From contig CM049318.1 of NCBI GenBank assembly GCA_026874595.1, positions 2,479,741 to 2,543,740 of the forward strand: a stretch of 64,000 nt of DNA, read 5' to 3'. The notes beneath the pieces were generated by a model that saw only the letters and a list, made by a program, of their open reading frames with translations, made no database searches and was not told where the DNA came from. The DNA comes from Sipunculus nudus (lineage: Eukaryota; Annelida; Sipuncula; Golfingiida; Sipunculidae). Within the stretch, counting starts at the first letter, position 1, and the number at the start of each line of letters is the position of its first letter. The position numbers and the translations under genes are program-made. Shown here piece after piece: positions 49,301 through 62,930 of this stretch.

Positions 49301-52300
49301 ATTGTAGTACATTCCATCAATGGATGCACTTCAGGCTTTTGTGATACAGGTCTGTAAACAGGAACCAGCTCCCCTGATTGTAGTACATTCCATCAATGGA
49401 TGCACTTCAGGCTTTTGTGATTCAGGTCTGTAAACAGGAACCAGCTCCCCTGATTGTAGTACATTCCATCAATGGATGCACTTCAGGCTTTTGTGATACA
49501 GGTCTGTAAACAGGAACCAGCTCCCCTGATTGTAGTACATTCCATCAATGGATGCACTTCAGGCTTTTGTGATTCAGGTCTGTAAACAGGAACGAGCTCC
49601 CCTGATTGTAGTACATTCCATCAATGGATGCACTTCAGGCTTTTGTGATACAGGTCTGTAAACAGGAACCAGCTCCCCTGATTGTAGTACATTCCATCAA
49701 TGGATGCACTTCAGGCTTTTGTGATACAGGTCTGTAAACAGGAACCAGCTCCCCTGATTGTAGTACATTCCATCAATGGATGCACTTCAGGCTTTTGTGA
49801 TAAAGGTCTGTAAACAGGAACCAGCTCCCCTGATTGTAGTACATTCCATCAATGGATGCACTTCAGGCTTTTGTGATACAGGTCTGTACACAGGAACCAG
49901 CTCCCCTGATTGTAGTACATTCCATCAATGGATGCACTTCAGGCTTTTGTGATTCAGGTCTGTAAACAGGAACCAGCTCCCCTGATTGTAGTACATTCCA
50001 TCAATGGATGCACTTCAGGCTTTTGTGATACAGGTCTGTAAACAGGAACCAGCTCCACTGATTGTAGTACATTCCATCAATGGATGCACTTCAGGTTTTT
50101 GTGATACAGGTCTGTAAACAGGAACCAGCTCCCCTGATTGTAGTACATTCCATCAATGGATGCACTTCAGGCTTCTGTGATTCAGGTCTGTAAACAGGAA
50201 CCAGCTCCCCTGATTGTAGTACATTCCATCAATGGATGCACTTCAGGCTTTTGTGATACAGGTCTGTAAACAGGAACCAGCTCCCCTGATTGTAGTACAT
50301 TCCATCAATGGATGCACTTCAGGCTTTTGTGATTCAGGTCTGTAAACAGGAACCAGCTCCCCTGATTGTAGTACATTCCATCAATGGATGCACTTCAGGC
50401 TTTTGTGATACAGGTCTGTAAACAGGAACCAGCTCCCCTGATTGTAGTACATTCCATCAATGGATGCACTTCAGGCTTTTGTGATACAGGTCTGTAAACA
50501 GGAACCAGCTTCCCTGATTGTAGTACATTCCATCAATGGATGCACTTCAGGCTTTTGTGATTCAGGTGTGTAAACAGGAACCAGCTCCCCTGATTGTAGT
50601 ACATTCCATCCATGGATGCACTTCAGGCTTTTGTGATTCAGGTCTGTAAACAGGAACCAGCTCCCCTGATTGTAGTACATTTCACCAATGGATGCACTTC
50701 AGGCTTTTGTGATTCAGGTCTGTGAACAGGAACCAGCTTCCCTGATTGTAGTACATTCCATCAATGGATGCACTTCAGGCTTTTGTGATTCAGGTCTGTA
50801 AACAGGAACCAGCTCCCCTGATTGTAGTACATTCCATCAATGGATGCACTTCAGGCTTTTGTGATACAGGTCTGTAAACAGGAACCAGCTCCCCTGATTG
50901 TAGTACATTCCATCAATGGATGCACTTCAGGCTTTTGTGATTCAGGTCTGTAAACAGGAACCAGCTCCCCTGATTGTAGTACACTCCATCAATGGATGCA
51001 CTTCAGGCTTTTGTGATTCAGGTCTGTAAACAGGAACCAGCTCCCCTGATTGTAGTACATTCCATCAATGGATGCACTTCAGGCTTTTGTGATACAGGTC
51101 TGTAAACAGGAACCAGCTCCCCTGATTGTAGTACATTCCATCAATGGATGCACTTCAGGCTTTTGTGATACAGGTCTGTAAACAGGAACCAGCTCCCCTG
51201 ATTGTAGTACATTCCATCAATGGATGCACTTCAGGCTTTTGTGATACAGGTCTGTAAACAGGAACCAGCTTCCCTGATTGTAGTACATTCCATCAATGGA
51301 TGCACTTCAGGCTTTTGTGATTCAGGTGTGTAAACAGGAACCAGCTCCCCTGATTGTAGTACATTCCATCCATGGATGCACTTCAGGCTTTTGTGATTCA
51401 GGTCTGTAAACAGGAACCAGCTCCCCTGATTGTAGTACATTTCACCAATGGATGCACTTCAGGCTTTTGTGATTCAGGTCTGTGAACAGGAACCAGCTTC
51501 CCTGATTGTAGTACATTCCATCAATGGATGCACTTCAGGCTTTTGTGATTCAGGTCTGTAAACAGGAACCAGCTCCCCTGATTGTAGTACATTCCATCAA
51601 TGGATGCACTTCAGGCTTTTGTGATACAGGTCTGTAAACAGGAACCAGCTCCCCTGATTGTAGTACATTCCATCAATGGATGCACTTCAGGCTTTTGTGA
51701 TTCAGGTCTGTAAACAGGAACCAGCTCCCCTGATTGTAGTACACTCCATCAATGGATGCACTTCAGGCTTTTGTGATTCAGGTCTGTAAACAGGAACCAG
51801 CTCCCCTGATTGTAGTACATTCCATCAATGGATGCACTTCAGGCTTTTGTGATACAGGTCTGTAAACAGGAACCAGCTCCCCTGATTGTAGTACATTCCA
51901 TCAATGGATGCACTTCAGGCTTTTGTGATTCAGGTCTGTAAACAGGAACCAGCTCCCCTGATTGTAGTACATTCCATCAATGGATGCACTTCAGGCTTTT
52001 GTGATACAGGTCTGTAAACAGGAACCAGCTCCCCTGATTGTAGTACATTCCATCAATGGATGCACTTCAGGCTTTTGTGATTCAGGTCTGTAAACAGGAA
52101 CCAGCTCCCCTGATTGTAGTACATTCCATCAATGGATGCACTTCAGGCTTTTGTGATTCAGGTATGTAAACAGGAACCAGCTCCCCTGATTGTAGTACAT
52201 TCCATCAATGGATGCACTTCAGGCTTTTGTGATTCAGGTCTGTAAACAGGAACCAGCTTCCCTGATTGTAGTACATTCCATCAATGGATGCACTTCAGGC

Positions 52301-55300
52301 TTTTGTGATACAGGTCTGTAAACAGGAACCAGCTCCACTGATTGTAGTACATTCCATCAATGGATGCACTTCAGGTTTTTGTGATACAGGTCTGTAAACA
52401 GGAACCAGCTCCCCTGATTGTAGTACATTCCATCAATGGATGCACTTCAGGCTTCTGTGATTCAGGTCTGTAAACAGGAACCAGCTCCCCTGATTGTAGT
52501 ACATTCCATCAATGGATGCACTTCAGGCTTTTGTGATACAGGTCTGTAAACAGGAACCAGCTCCCCTGATTGTAGTACATTCCATCAATGGATGCACTTC
52601 AGGCTTTTGTGATTCAGGTCTGTAAACAGGAACCAGCTCCCCTGATTGTAGTACATTCCATCAATGGATGCACTTCAGGCTTTTGTGATACAGGTCTGTA
52701 AACAGGAACCAGCTCCCCTGATTGTAGTACATTCCATCAATGGATGCACTTCAGGCTTTTGTGATACAGGTCTGTAAACAGGAACCAGCTTCCCTGATTG
52801 TAGTACATTCCATCAATGGATGCACTTCAGGCTTTTGTGATTCAGGTGTGTAAACAGGAACCAGCTCCCCTGATTGTAGTACATTCCATCCATGGATGCA
52901 CTTCAGGCTTTTGTGATTCAGGTCTGTAAACAGGAACCAGCTCCCCTGATTGTAGTACATTTCACCAATGGATGCACTTCAGGCTTTTGTGATTCAGGTC
53001 TGTGAACAGGAACCAGCTTCCCTGATTGTAGTACATTCCATCAATGGATGCACTTCAGGCTTTTGTGATTCAGGTCTGTAAACAGGAACCAGCTCCCCTG
53101 ATTGTAGTACATTCCATCAATGGATGCACTTCAGGCTTTTGTGATACAGGTCTGTAAACAGGAACCAGCTCCCCTGATTGTAGTACATTCCATCAATGGA
53201 TGCACTTCAGGCTTTTGTGATTCAGGTCTGTAAACAGGAACCAGCTCCCCTGATTGTAGTACACTCCATCAATGGATGCACTTCAGGCTTTTGTGATTCA
53301 GGTCTGTAAACAGGAACCAGCTCCCCTGATTGTAGTACATTCCATCAATGGATGCACTTCAGGCTTTTGTGATACAGGTCTGTAAACAGGAACCAGCTCC
53401 CCTGATTGTAGTACATTCCATCAATGGATGCACTTCAGGCTTTTGTGATACAGGTCTGTAAACAGGAACCAGCTCCCCTGATTGTAGTACATTCCATCAA
53501 TGGATGCACTTCAGGCTTTTGTGATACAGGTCTGTAAACAGGAACCAGCTTCCCTGATTGTAGTACATTCCATCAATGGATGCACTTCAGGCTTTTGTGA
53601 TTCAGGTGTGTAAACAGGAACCAGCTCCCCTGATTGTAGTACATTCCATCCATGGATGCACTTCAGGCTTTTGTGATTCAGGTCTGTAAACAGGAACCAG
53701 CTCCCCTGATTGTAGTACATTTCACCAATGGATGCACTTCAGGCTTTTGTGATTCAGGTCTGTGAACAGGAACCAGCTTCCCTGATTGTAGTACATTCCA
53801 TCAATGGATGCACTTCAGGCTTTTGTGATTCAGGTCTGTAAACAGGAACCAGCTCCCCTGATTGTAGTACATTCCATCAATGGATGCACTTCAGGCTTTT
53901 GTGATACAGGTCTGTAAACAGGAACCAGCTCCCCTGATTGTAGTACATTCCATCAATGGATGCTCTTCAGGCTTTTGTGATTCAGGTCTGTAAACAGGAA
54001 CCAGCTCCCCTGATTGTAGTACACTCCATCAATGGATGCACTTCAGGCTTTTGTGATTCAGGTCTGTAAACAGGAACCAGCTCCCCTGATTGTAGTACAT
54101 TCCATCAATGGATGCACTTCAGGCTTTTGTGATACAGGTCTGTAAACAGGAACCAGCTCCCCTGATTGTAGTACATTCCATCAATGGATGCACTTCAGGC
54201 TTTTGTGATTCAGGTCTGTAAACAGGAACCAGCTCCCCTGATTGTAGTACATTCCATCAATGGATGCACTTCAGGCTTTTGTGATACAGGTCTGTAAACA
54301 GGAACCAGCTCCCCTGATTGTAGTACATTCCATCAATGGATGCACTTCAGGCTTTTGTGATTCAGGTCTGTAAACAGGAACCAGCTCCCCTGATTGTAGT
54401 ACATTCCATCAATGGATGCACTTCAGGCTTTTGTGATTCAGGTATGTAAACAGGAACCAGCTCCCCTGATTGTAGTACATTCCATCAATGGATGCACTTC
54501 AGGCTTTTGTGATTCAGGTCTGTAAACAGGAACCAGCTCCACTGATTGTAGTACATTCCATCAATGGATGCACTTCAGGCTTTTGTGATACAGGTCTGTA
54601 AACAGGAACCAGCTCCACTGATTGTAGTACATTCCATCAATGGATGCACTTCAGGCTTTTGTGATACAGGTCTGTAAACATGAACCAGCTCCCCTGATTG
54701 TAGTACATTCCATCAATGGATGCACTTCAGGCTTTTGTGATTCAGGTCTGTAAACAGGAACCAGCTCCCCTGATTGTAGTACATTCCATCAATGGATGCA
54801 CTTCAGGCTTTTGTGATACAGGTCTGTAAACAGGAACCAGCTCCCCTGATTGTAGTACATTCCATCAATGGATGCACTTCAGGCTTTTGTGATTCAGGTC
54901 TGTAAACAGGAACCAGCTCCACTGATTGTAGTACATTCCATCAATGGATGCACTTCAGGCTTTTGTGATACAGGTCTGTAAACAGGAACCAGCTCCCCTG
55001 ATTGTAGTACATTCCATCAATGGATGCACTTCAGGCTTTTGTGATTCAGGTCTGTAAACAGGAACCAGCTCCACTGATTGTAGTACATTCCATCAATGGA
55101 TGCACTTCAGGCTTTTGTGATACAGGTCTGTAAACAGGAACCAGCTCCCCTGATTGTAGTACATTCCATCAATGGATGCACTTCAGGCTTTTGTGATTCA
55201 GGTCTGTAAACAGGAACCAGCTCCACTGATTGTAGTACATTCCATCAATGGATGCACTTCAGGCTTTTGTGATACAGGTCTGTAAACAGGAACCAGCTCC

Positions 55301-55498
55301 CCTGATTGTAGTACATTCCATCAATGGATGCACTTCAGGCTTTTGTGATTCAGGTCTGTAAACAGGAACCAGCTCCACTGATTGTAGTACATTCCATCAA
55401 TGGATGCACTTCAGGCTTTTGTGATACAGGTCTGTAAACAGGAACCAGCTCCCCTGATTGTAGTACATTCCATCAATGGATGCACTTCAGGCTTTTGA
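46306..55498. repeat. Satellite array, 76-bp unit, about 121 copies, with higher-order structure
   Basis: The unit (CATCAATGGATGCACTTCAG, GCTTTTGTGATTCAGG, TCTGTAAACAGGAACCAGC, TGATTGTAGTAC) recurs every 76 bp with very few changes. Rare variants reveal larger copies. The segment at 48723-48932 returns at 50471, 51231, 52751 and 53511, offsets of 23, 10, 20 and 10 units. The block at about 50000-52250 is repeated 2280 bp (30 units) later, and about 47720-49200 is repeated 1748 bp (23 units) later. The 69-codon open frames on the minus strand mark one variant segment and are not genes. Confidence 0.98.
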
Positions 55499-57524
55499 GA
55501 TTATAATGAAAGCTTATAATTCTGTTCAACATGTGACACTGACACAAGAGTATAACCACTCCATAAACTTTATATATAAACAACAAATATCTTAATTTTT
55601 GTCACACTGCCAGAGTACCATAATTACTTAAAGTCAGGTTAAGTAACTGCTCAACCCTACCAGCTTCTGAGCTTGTATATGGGGAGTTCAAATCTAAGCC
55701 GAGGAGTGGTGAGATTTTTTTCACAGTCGGTCCCCACTCAGGGTGAGAGCTCTGCAGGCTTAATGGGAAGGCCTTGCCACTAGGCCATGTTTCACTCTCA
55801 AATAAGTGAACCTTTCTGGATGATTATACAGCCATGAGCCACAGGTGCCATAGTTTCTGGGCATGGTTAACCCCAGAATTTTAATGGAAGGAAGCACCTG
55901 CTACTTCCCTGTCAGGTACCCTGATGTACAGACTTAATCAAGCTAGCTAAAAAAACAGAGGCCAGTTAATTCTTCAAACATATTAAATTAAAACAAGGAC
56001 TGTCTCAATGTTGTCTGACTTTGAAAAAAATATTCATCAAAAAAATATGCACAAGGCTTGGTGACAGAGACTAGTTAAACAAGTGATGCGTGAAAAACTA
56101 TAATCTTAGGGTCTGATTACAGTAAGGAACAGTCGGAATAGACTCTAAATGGTATTTAAATAACTGAACAAAGATTTTAAAATTTGAATCACTGGGTTCT
56201 TCCCCATGTTAGGCATCACAGATATCTGAAGTATGTCAGAATCCTGTCAATTTGCATGATAAATGGGACTCATGATAAGTTTGGTTGAGCTGACCTGAAC
56301 CCCTTAATTAAAAACAAAAGCAACACATTCTGGAAGTAAACCATGTCACAAACATTTGATGTTTTTGTTTGCGAGGTTTTGAATTTGCAATGAGAAATCT
56401 TGAAATCTGAAATGAGAAATATTGTGAAAATAAAATGTTTGTGTATTAGAGGCAACATCATCAAAAGGCAAAAGATTGTTATGATATAAAAGAATAATCT
56501 TGTATGTTACCTGTAAATCAAAGATTGCTATTATACATTATATCCCAGAATGTAACATTATGTGACAATTTCCACTAGTCTGATAATCACTTATTCCACC
56601 TGATATGATTTTGCCCAATTATTATTCGAAATAATTTATTAATACAGTAACAGATCTACTCTGTGTACATATGTTTATGGTGAGGTGAGAAAAAAAGGAA
56701 ACCTCTTGAAACAATGAAAAGGTTAAAATCACAAAATGTGAAAAGGTTAAAATCACAAAATGTGAAAAGGTTTACCTCATTACCATAAAGCCAAAAATAG
56801 TATGCTATTCAATCTAACAAACTCTTTGAAGTTTCCAGGATATCCGAGGACATCCAATTATCACTGATGCACATTTTATCTGTGTACAAGTTGGTAAAAC
56901 TCAGAATATGTAACATTATGTATTACAGCGAATTCAATGACCACAACTCTCCTAACACAGTGACCAATGATATCACAATGTTATCAGGCTAGACAGGCAT
57001 TTCTGTAAATATGTATATCCATAATCTAAACCCCCCCCCCCTTATCTATGCCGGTAATGGCCATCTCCTTATCTATGCTTGTGTGACTAACATCATGTAG
57101 GTGCTGTGTCCTGGATCCATTAATCAATGCAGTTATACAAACATGCATTATTTATAGTTTAAAGGAATAATGAATAAGCTAATTTAATACACTTTGTACG
57201 TATCAAATATTAGAATGTGTCATTTTTTAACAGACCTGGAGCAGATAAAGTCTTAATGAATTTATAAAATAAACCTGAGATGACAAATTTGAATTTCTAA
57301 TAACCATTTGCCTAATGCTCATTTGGAAATTATTTTGATAAATGGGATATAAAGTGTTATGATAAGCACTTATTTCATCATGCTGAAGCTGTCTGTAATA
57401 TAAATTGCATAAAAAATTGTCAGAGATATATATCAGTCCTATTACATACTGTTGCTTCAAATAAATAATGAATTACCGGTACATTCATACCGTGATATTA
57501 TTGTTAAGAAAAGTTGTATGTATA

Positions 57525-57567
<43 letters not shown>

Positions 57568-59346
57568 ATATATATACCATATGTACATCATGAACTAAAG
57601 AGATATTTATTTTTAATGTTATAAAGTCAAGACTTCACATCAACCTGAAGAAATGGCAAAACTGTCATGGAAATGAACCATATTGAAGGTGTGTGGCTCA
57701 TTTATGTACTGAAGACTCTCATATTCCCAATGTGTCACACCCCCATCAATTGCTGGGAGCTGTGTGTAAAAAGCTAGAGTATGGCATGCTTCTGTTGTGG
57801 TTAGTTTGTGATGTTTTTAGTTTCTGTTGTGGTAAGTTTGTGATGTTTTTAGTTTCTGTTGTGGTTAGTTGGCACTGTGGTTAGTTTCTGTTGTGGTTAG
57901 TTGACACTGTTGATTTTCTATTGTGGGTAAGTTGTAGAAATTGCTTCAACAACGACATTCACACACACACATTATATATAATTAATATATACTAGCATCA
58001 AATAGGCTTGTGTTATATGCATTTAATTTCTTACAGTCATGATCATTGTATACTCCAAAGCTTAAAAATCACACCTAGAGTAACAATCATGTCCTGGTAA
58101 TATGCTTAATATCTATGGTACAGCCTGAGCTGGCTTTTGCATCAGCATGTCCTAAAATTTATAATGCAAATGAGCATAAAAATCTGCTCAGGGATTAAGC
58201 TTTAAAGCTCAATGTACTTCCAGAGACCCAAGTGCAATGTCAACGGGTGACACTGATAAATTAACAGTGTGTAATCCATACAATGTCACACAGAAGTACC
58301 TACTGCCATGTTTTTTTTTTATAATTTAATGCCAGCTCAGCAAAGTACTATATATCTCATGTAAATGTCTATATAAGCAACATTAATCAAGATATACAGA
58401 ATGGTGTAAGGATAACTCAATGTGAAACTTGCCTCTATGCATTAAGTACATACAGTCAAAAAAAGAAAACACATACACCAGTATGCTAATTATGTACAGG
58501 TAAAAAACACATCTACTTAGGTATGCTAAGGTAGGAGAAACAAACCTGAGAGTGTTCTAACAAATCGATAACTTTTCAGGTGTAGCTGTGAAATGTTTAC
58601 CTGATATCCCTGACGCTGCTGCTATGGCATTGATCAATAAGGGTAGTAAGTAACTATTGTGTCTTGTGTGTACCTTGCCCCGTCACCTGACTAAAGTACA
58701 GGCAGTACTATGGTTTGTACTTGTCTGCTCTGTTCATGTACCAGTTGACTGACTTTGACAAAGTGTTAACATATATATGTGGCTTATACACTAGAGCTGG
58801 GAGGACATATTAAACATGGTAGCTCGCACATGCCAGAGTTCTATAATTAACCTCTGTTTAACATTAGCCAATATGCACTACACGAGCCAGAAATGTACAA
58901 ACCTGAAATGTACATGTATGAAATCAACAAGCATGAAATGTATGGGGGGTATGCATAGTCCAGCAAAGCCTGCATGAAATGGACAGCTGTGGATGAAATG
59001 TACAAGTATGAAATATACAAAACACTGGTCCAGAAAAGTGTGCCACTGGGACATAAGGATAGAACAGTGTACCATACCTTGTGCTGTCACAGTTAGAGAA
59101 CACAGGCCACGGGCATGTAAACACGAGCCGGTAACCAGTTCATTATAGCACGGAGGGTGGAATCACTCAGTTACTCAGGCAGAAATCAAGTGCTGTTCCT
59201 AGAGGTTTTTTGCAGCACTGCTGGTGTGTACATCCAGAACTGGAATGAGCGCTGGTGTTCCTATAACCCACAGCAATGTCAACCAAGTGCTTTGAAAGCC
59301 CGAGGTACACTGCTAACACAGTGGCCAAGGAACAAGCTCCACTTAC
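55499..59346. other. Probable receptor intron 1, with small repeats
   Basis: A 24-bp repeat of GAAAAGGTTAAAATCACAAA at about 56714-56774. A 34-bp-type repeat of GTTGTGG(T)(T/A)AGTTTGTGATG at about 57795-57910. A repeat of GAAATGTACAAGCATG-like units at about 58890-59020. At 55655-55800 GGAGTTCAAATC may be a decayed tRNA-like SINE. No exon is supported. Confidence 0.4.
57518..57578. repeat. (TA)n microsatellite
   Basis: Long run of TA with TGTG interruptions. A similar shorter tract is at 60917-60960. Confidence 0.95.
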
Positions 59347-59570
59347 CATGGCTATGTACCATGGCTACAGTGGTGATAGGCCCAAAAGCAGGTCAATAAT
59401 GGAAGCTCCGCCTGTCTGCGAAACAGCCTTATCAGTGTGTCATTGACCAATGGCAGGTGGCCTAGATAGACATATCTTGTTCTGCAGCTTCTGAACTGAC
59501 AGTGTAAAGCGTGCTGCTATGCTGGTAAACTTGTACTATACATATAGTGTAGCAGCGGGTAACCCACAGA
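59347..59570 (-). other. Candidate first exon and promoter region of the nuclear receptor
   Basis: On the minus strand ACATAGCCATG is followed at once by GTAAGTGG, a strong donor, with the exon ending at 59347. An ATG formed by the last three exon bases would leave phase 0, which fits the acceptor at 22266; the product would begin M-PVPSLDIAMSTL. The ATG 13 bases upstream would give another phase. The plus strand has GACCAATGG (a CCAAT box) at about 59447 and a GC-richer stretch around it. No TATA box or start site can be fixed, so the left edge of the exon is open. It is about 37 kb from zinc finger 1. A chance donor is the main alternative. Confidence 0.3.
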
Positions 59571-61194
59571 CCTAACTAATACCTGAACGATATCCTGGTG
59601 GTAACATAAACCATATATATAACATAATTATCAAATATTATTTTCACTGATAAGAATTAAAATGTTATTTCCTCTATGTATTCAGTAAAATGAATTTATT
59701 CATCAGTTTTTATCAACCGAGTATCTGCCTGAAAAAGTGTTCATTCACATGCCTTATCTCCCATGCTTATTACCACATAGGATCATGAACATATTGTAAG
59801 GAGTACTCTTTTTGTGCTATGAAACTTATTTTCTAAGAAAAGTAACAGGTTAATAGAAAGTAGAAAACCTATATAAATATAATATTTGTAGTATATAAAT
59901 GCATGGTTAAATCATATGTACAAGCTAAGCAAGGTTTTATACCATATGTTATAATGCATATTCAGTATTTGCTAGTTACATGATTGACTCTACAGAAAAA
60001 TACTTAATCAGCCTTGAAATGCCTTGGGGACTCGGATGTCATGTGATCAGGTCATATGGTCAGGTCAAATCATAAACACTGAAAATGCCTGGGGGAAATA
60101 TTATATTATTACCCTCTATGTACAGCACTGTCTGTTACCAAACAAAGCAATTCTGGTCGCAGCTCAAACCATCTGGAGGGCAAACAAGGACACAGATGAC
60201 GCCACAAGCAGTTTCAATCAATACCAGCTTCTGTACAAATTGATCAAGTCATTCTCACTACCTGCAGTATCCCTGTAGTTCAAGTTCCAAACTCTGATGC
60301 ACCAAACTGTTGTACAATTTGTATCTGGTGTCTTTTGTTTTTTTTTTTTTGGGGGGGGGGGGGTTACTGAGTTGTTCTAAGCTTATATTTTTTTTCAATT
60401 TCATAGAAAACTACAAAGACATGAGAATATTTAATGTGATATCACAGAATTAAAACAAAATCCCAATCTTAGAATGAACTGCATATCAGACTTTTTCCAT
60501 TGATTTTGTTTACATGCAATCATCCAATCAGAAGATACCTTAACCATTTTTGGGTGGGGCTGAGAATTTTAAAATGCTTGCATGTACAGCATCAATTGTA
60601 AACTTTCAAAAATATATTCCTCTCTACTGGCTGGAAGTGAACCCTTGTAATGGAAAGAATTAGACCCCTTAAAAGCAAGAAGCCATGCAGCCCTCAGCCA
60701 ACAGGATAAACACATAAAGTGTCTCCTTGACTGTTTGGGATTTTATGCTGCATAAACTGCTTTCTCAGATGTTTATTAATTTAATTTTTAAATATTGTGG
60801 AACAAAAGTATTTAATTTGTCCCCTTGGTGTATGCAAATAAGGTACTGGGAAGAAAATGTGGACACATGAACTGGACATTGATAATTTAGTGAAGAATCT
60901 GGGTATGATTTTTGAAATAAATATATATTTATATATATATATATAAATATACATATATATGTACTGCTATAGCTCAGACAGCTAGACAAAAGCACCTCTT
61001 TGGGCTCATAGACTTGAAATCAACTCAGGTAAAAGCTAGAAATGATTTTGAATACAAATGTTGACTTATAATGGTTCAACCTGATTTTGTGAAAGATCCC
61101 CTCTTTCAAGGACTATAATATCAAATGATTATGAGATATATGACAATGTTTTGGTCAATGGTTAAGATAATTTACTTCTGTGAAATTTACATTG
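59571..61194. other. No recognisable gene
   Basis: Possible 5' flank of the receptor gene. It holds a T-run plus G-run (about 60338-60363) and a TA tract (60917-60960). The 84-codon open frame at 60024-60278 has no recognised motif. Confidence 0.4.
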
Positions 61195-62930
61195 AACTAG
61201 ACATTTCTTGGCACCGCAGGTGCCAGAGTATCCCCAGACATAGTAGGCCCCCCCCCTTTAAGAATAGACCCCCATTTTTAGCAGCATATACTGACACTTG
61301 GCATATTTATTGTTTCTTCCATCTAACAATCCACAATCTTGTTGAAGATGTTGGTCCTGTGACCTTGATCTTTTTAAAGATGTGTCCTGTGACCTTGACC
61401 TTTGACCTCATGACCCCAAAATCAATTTGGGTCTTGCTTTTCCGATGGGTCAAATACAAGTCAAGTTTAAAATCCATACATCAATAAAAAAAGGAATTAT
61501 CATCCAGAAACTAATTTTTGGACAGATGGCTCCTTTGACCTTCACCTTTGAACTTGTGACCTCAAAATTGATAGGGGTCTTCCACTCTTGGCAGGTGAAC
61601 TATATGTGCAAGATGAAAGATATGAGATGAATTGTTTGGCTGTAAATGCATCCACAATCTTTTTAAAGAGGTTTCCTGTGACCTTGACCTTTGACCTCAT
61701 GACCCCAAAATCAATTCGGGTCTTGCTTTTCCAATGGGTCAAATACAAGTCAAGTTTGAAATCCATACATCAATAAAAGAAGGAATTATCATCCAGAAAC
61801 TAATTTTTGGACAGATGGCTCCTGTGACCTTGACCTTTGACCTCATGACCCCAAAATCAATTCGGGTCTTGCTTTTCCAATGGGTCAAATACAAGTCAAG
61901 TTTGAAATCCATACATCAATAAAAGAAGGAATTATCATCCAGAAACTAATTTTTGGACAGATGGCTCCTGTGACCTTGACCTTTGACCTCATGACCCCAA
62001 AATCAATTCGGGTCTTGCTTTTCCAATGGGTCAAATACAAGTCAAGTTTGAAATCCATACATCAATAAAAGAAGGAATTATCATCCAGAAACTAATTTTT
62101 GGACAGATGGCTCCTGTTACCTTGACCTTTGACCTCATGACCCCAAAATCAATTCGGGTCTTGCTTTTCCTATGGGTCAAATACAAGTCAAGTTTGAAAT
62201 CCATACATCAATAAAAGAAGGAATTATCATCCAGAAACTAATTTTTGGACAGATGGCTCCTGTGACCTTGACCTTTGACCTCATGACCCCAAAATCAATT
62301 CGGGTCTTGCTTTTCCAATGGGTCAAATACAAGTCAAGTTTGAAATCCATACATCAATAAAAGAAGGAATTATCATTCAGAAACTAATTTTTGGACAGAT
62401 GGCTCCTGTGACCTTCACCTTTGAACTTGTGACCTCAAAATTGATAGGGGTCTTCCTCTCTTGGCAGGTGAACTATATGTGCAAGATGAAAGATCTGAGA
62501 TGAAATGTTTGGCTGAAAATGCATCCACAGTATCTTTTAAAATGCCAGTCCAGTGACCTTGACCTTTGACCTCATGACCTTAGAACCTATAGGGTTCTTA
62601 CTCTAGTGGTGTGCCATACATAAGTCATGTTTGAAATCCATTTGGCTATCAACACTGGAGATATCATAAGAGGTGTGTGATTTTCACCATATATGGCAAT
62701 ATTCAAGGTCAAGGCCACTATCATAGGAAAGGTCATGACCCCAACTTAAATTAACATCATCCCATAACCCATACCTATGTGTATGCATAATATAAAAGAA
62801 ATCTGTCCATTAGTTTTTGACTTATAATGCTCACAGTACTGTAAGGTGGCAATTTTGGGGGTATTAAACGGCATGAAAACAAGTAAAGAATAACAGGTGG
62901 CGCCACCAGTTTCTGGAACATGACAACCTA
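61195..62930 (+). mobile_element. F1-type element, homogenised core, cut by F6
   Basis: The left end AACTAGACATTTCTT, GGCACC-GCA-GGTGCC and GTATCCCCAGACA match the copy at 7318 almost base for base. The core contains one unit type five times in a row at 146-bp spacing (about 61676, 61822, 61968, 62114, 62260), flanked by the other type. Sequence matches the first copy up to ACATGACAACC at about 62929, where the F6 left end begins; the F1 right end is absent from the window. Confidence 0.85.

Noticed and set aside
48723-53720. Five identical 69-codon frames on the minus strand
   Set aside because: They mark copies of one variant segment of the 76-bp satellite, at multiples of 76 bp; not genes.
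61427-62503. Series of 61-62-codon frames every 146 bp
   Set aside because: They follow the F1 tandem unit and contain no protein motif.
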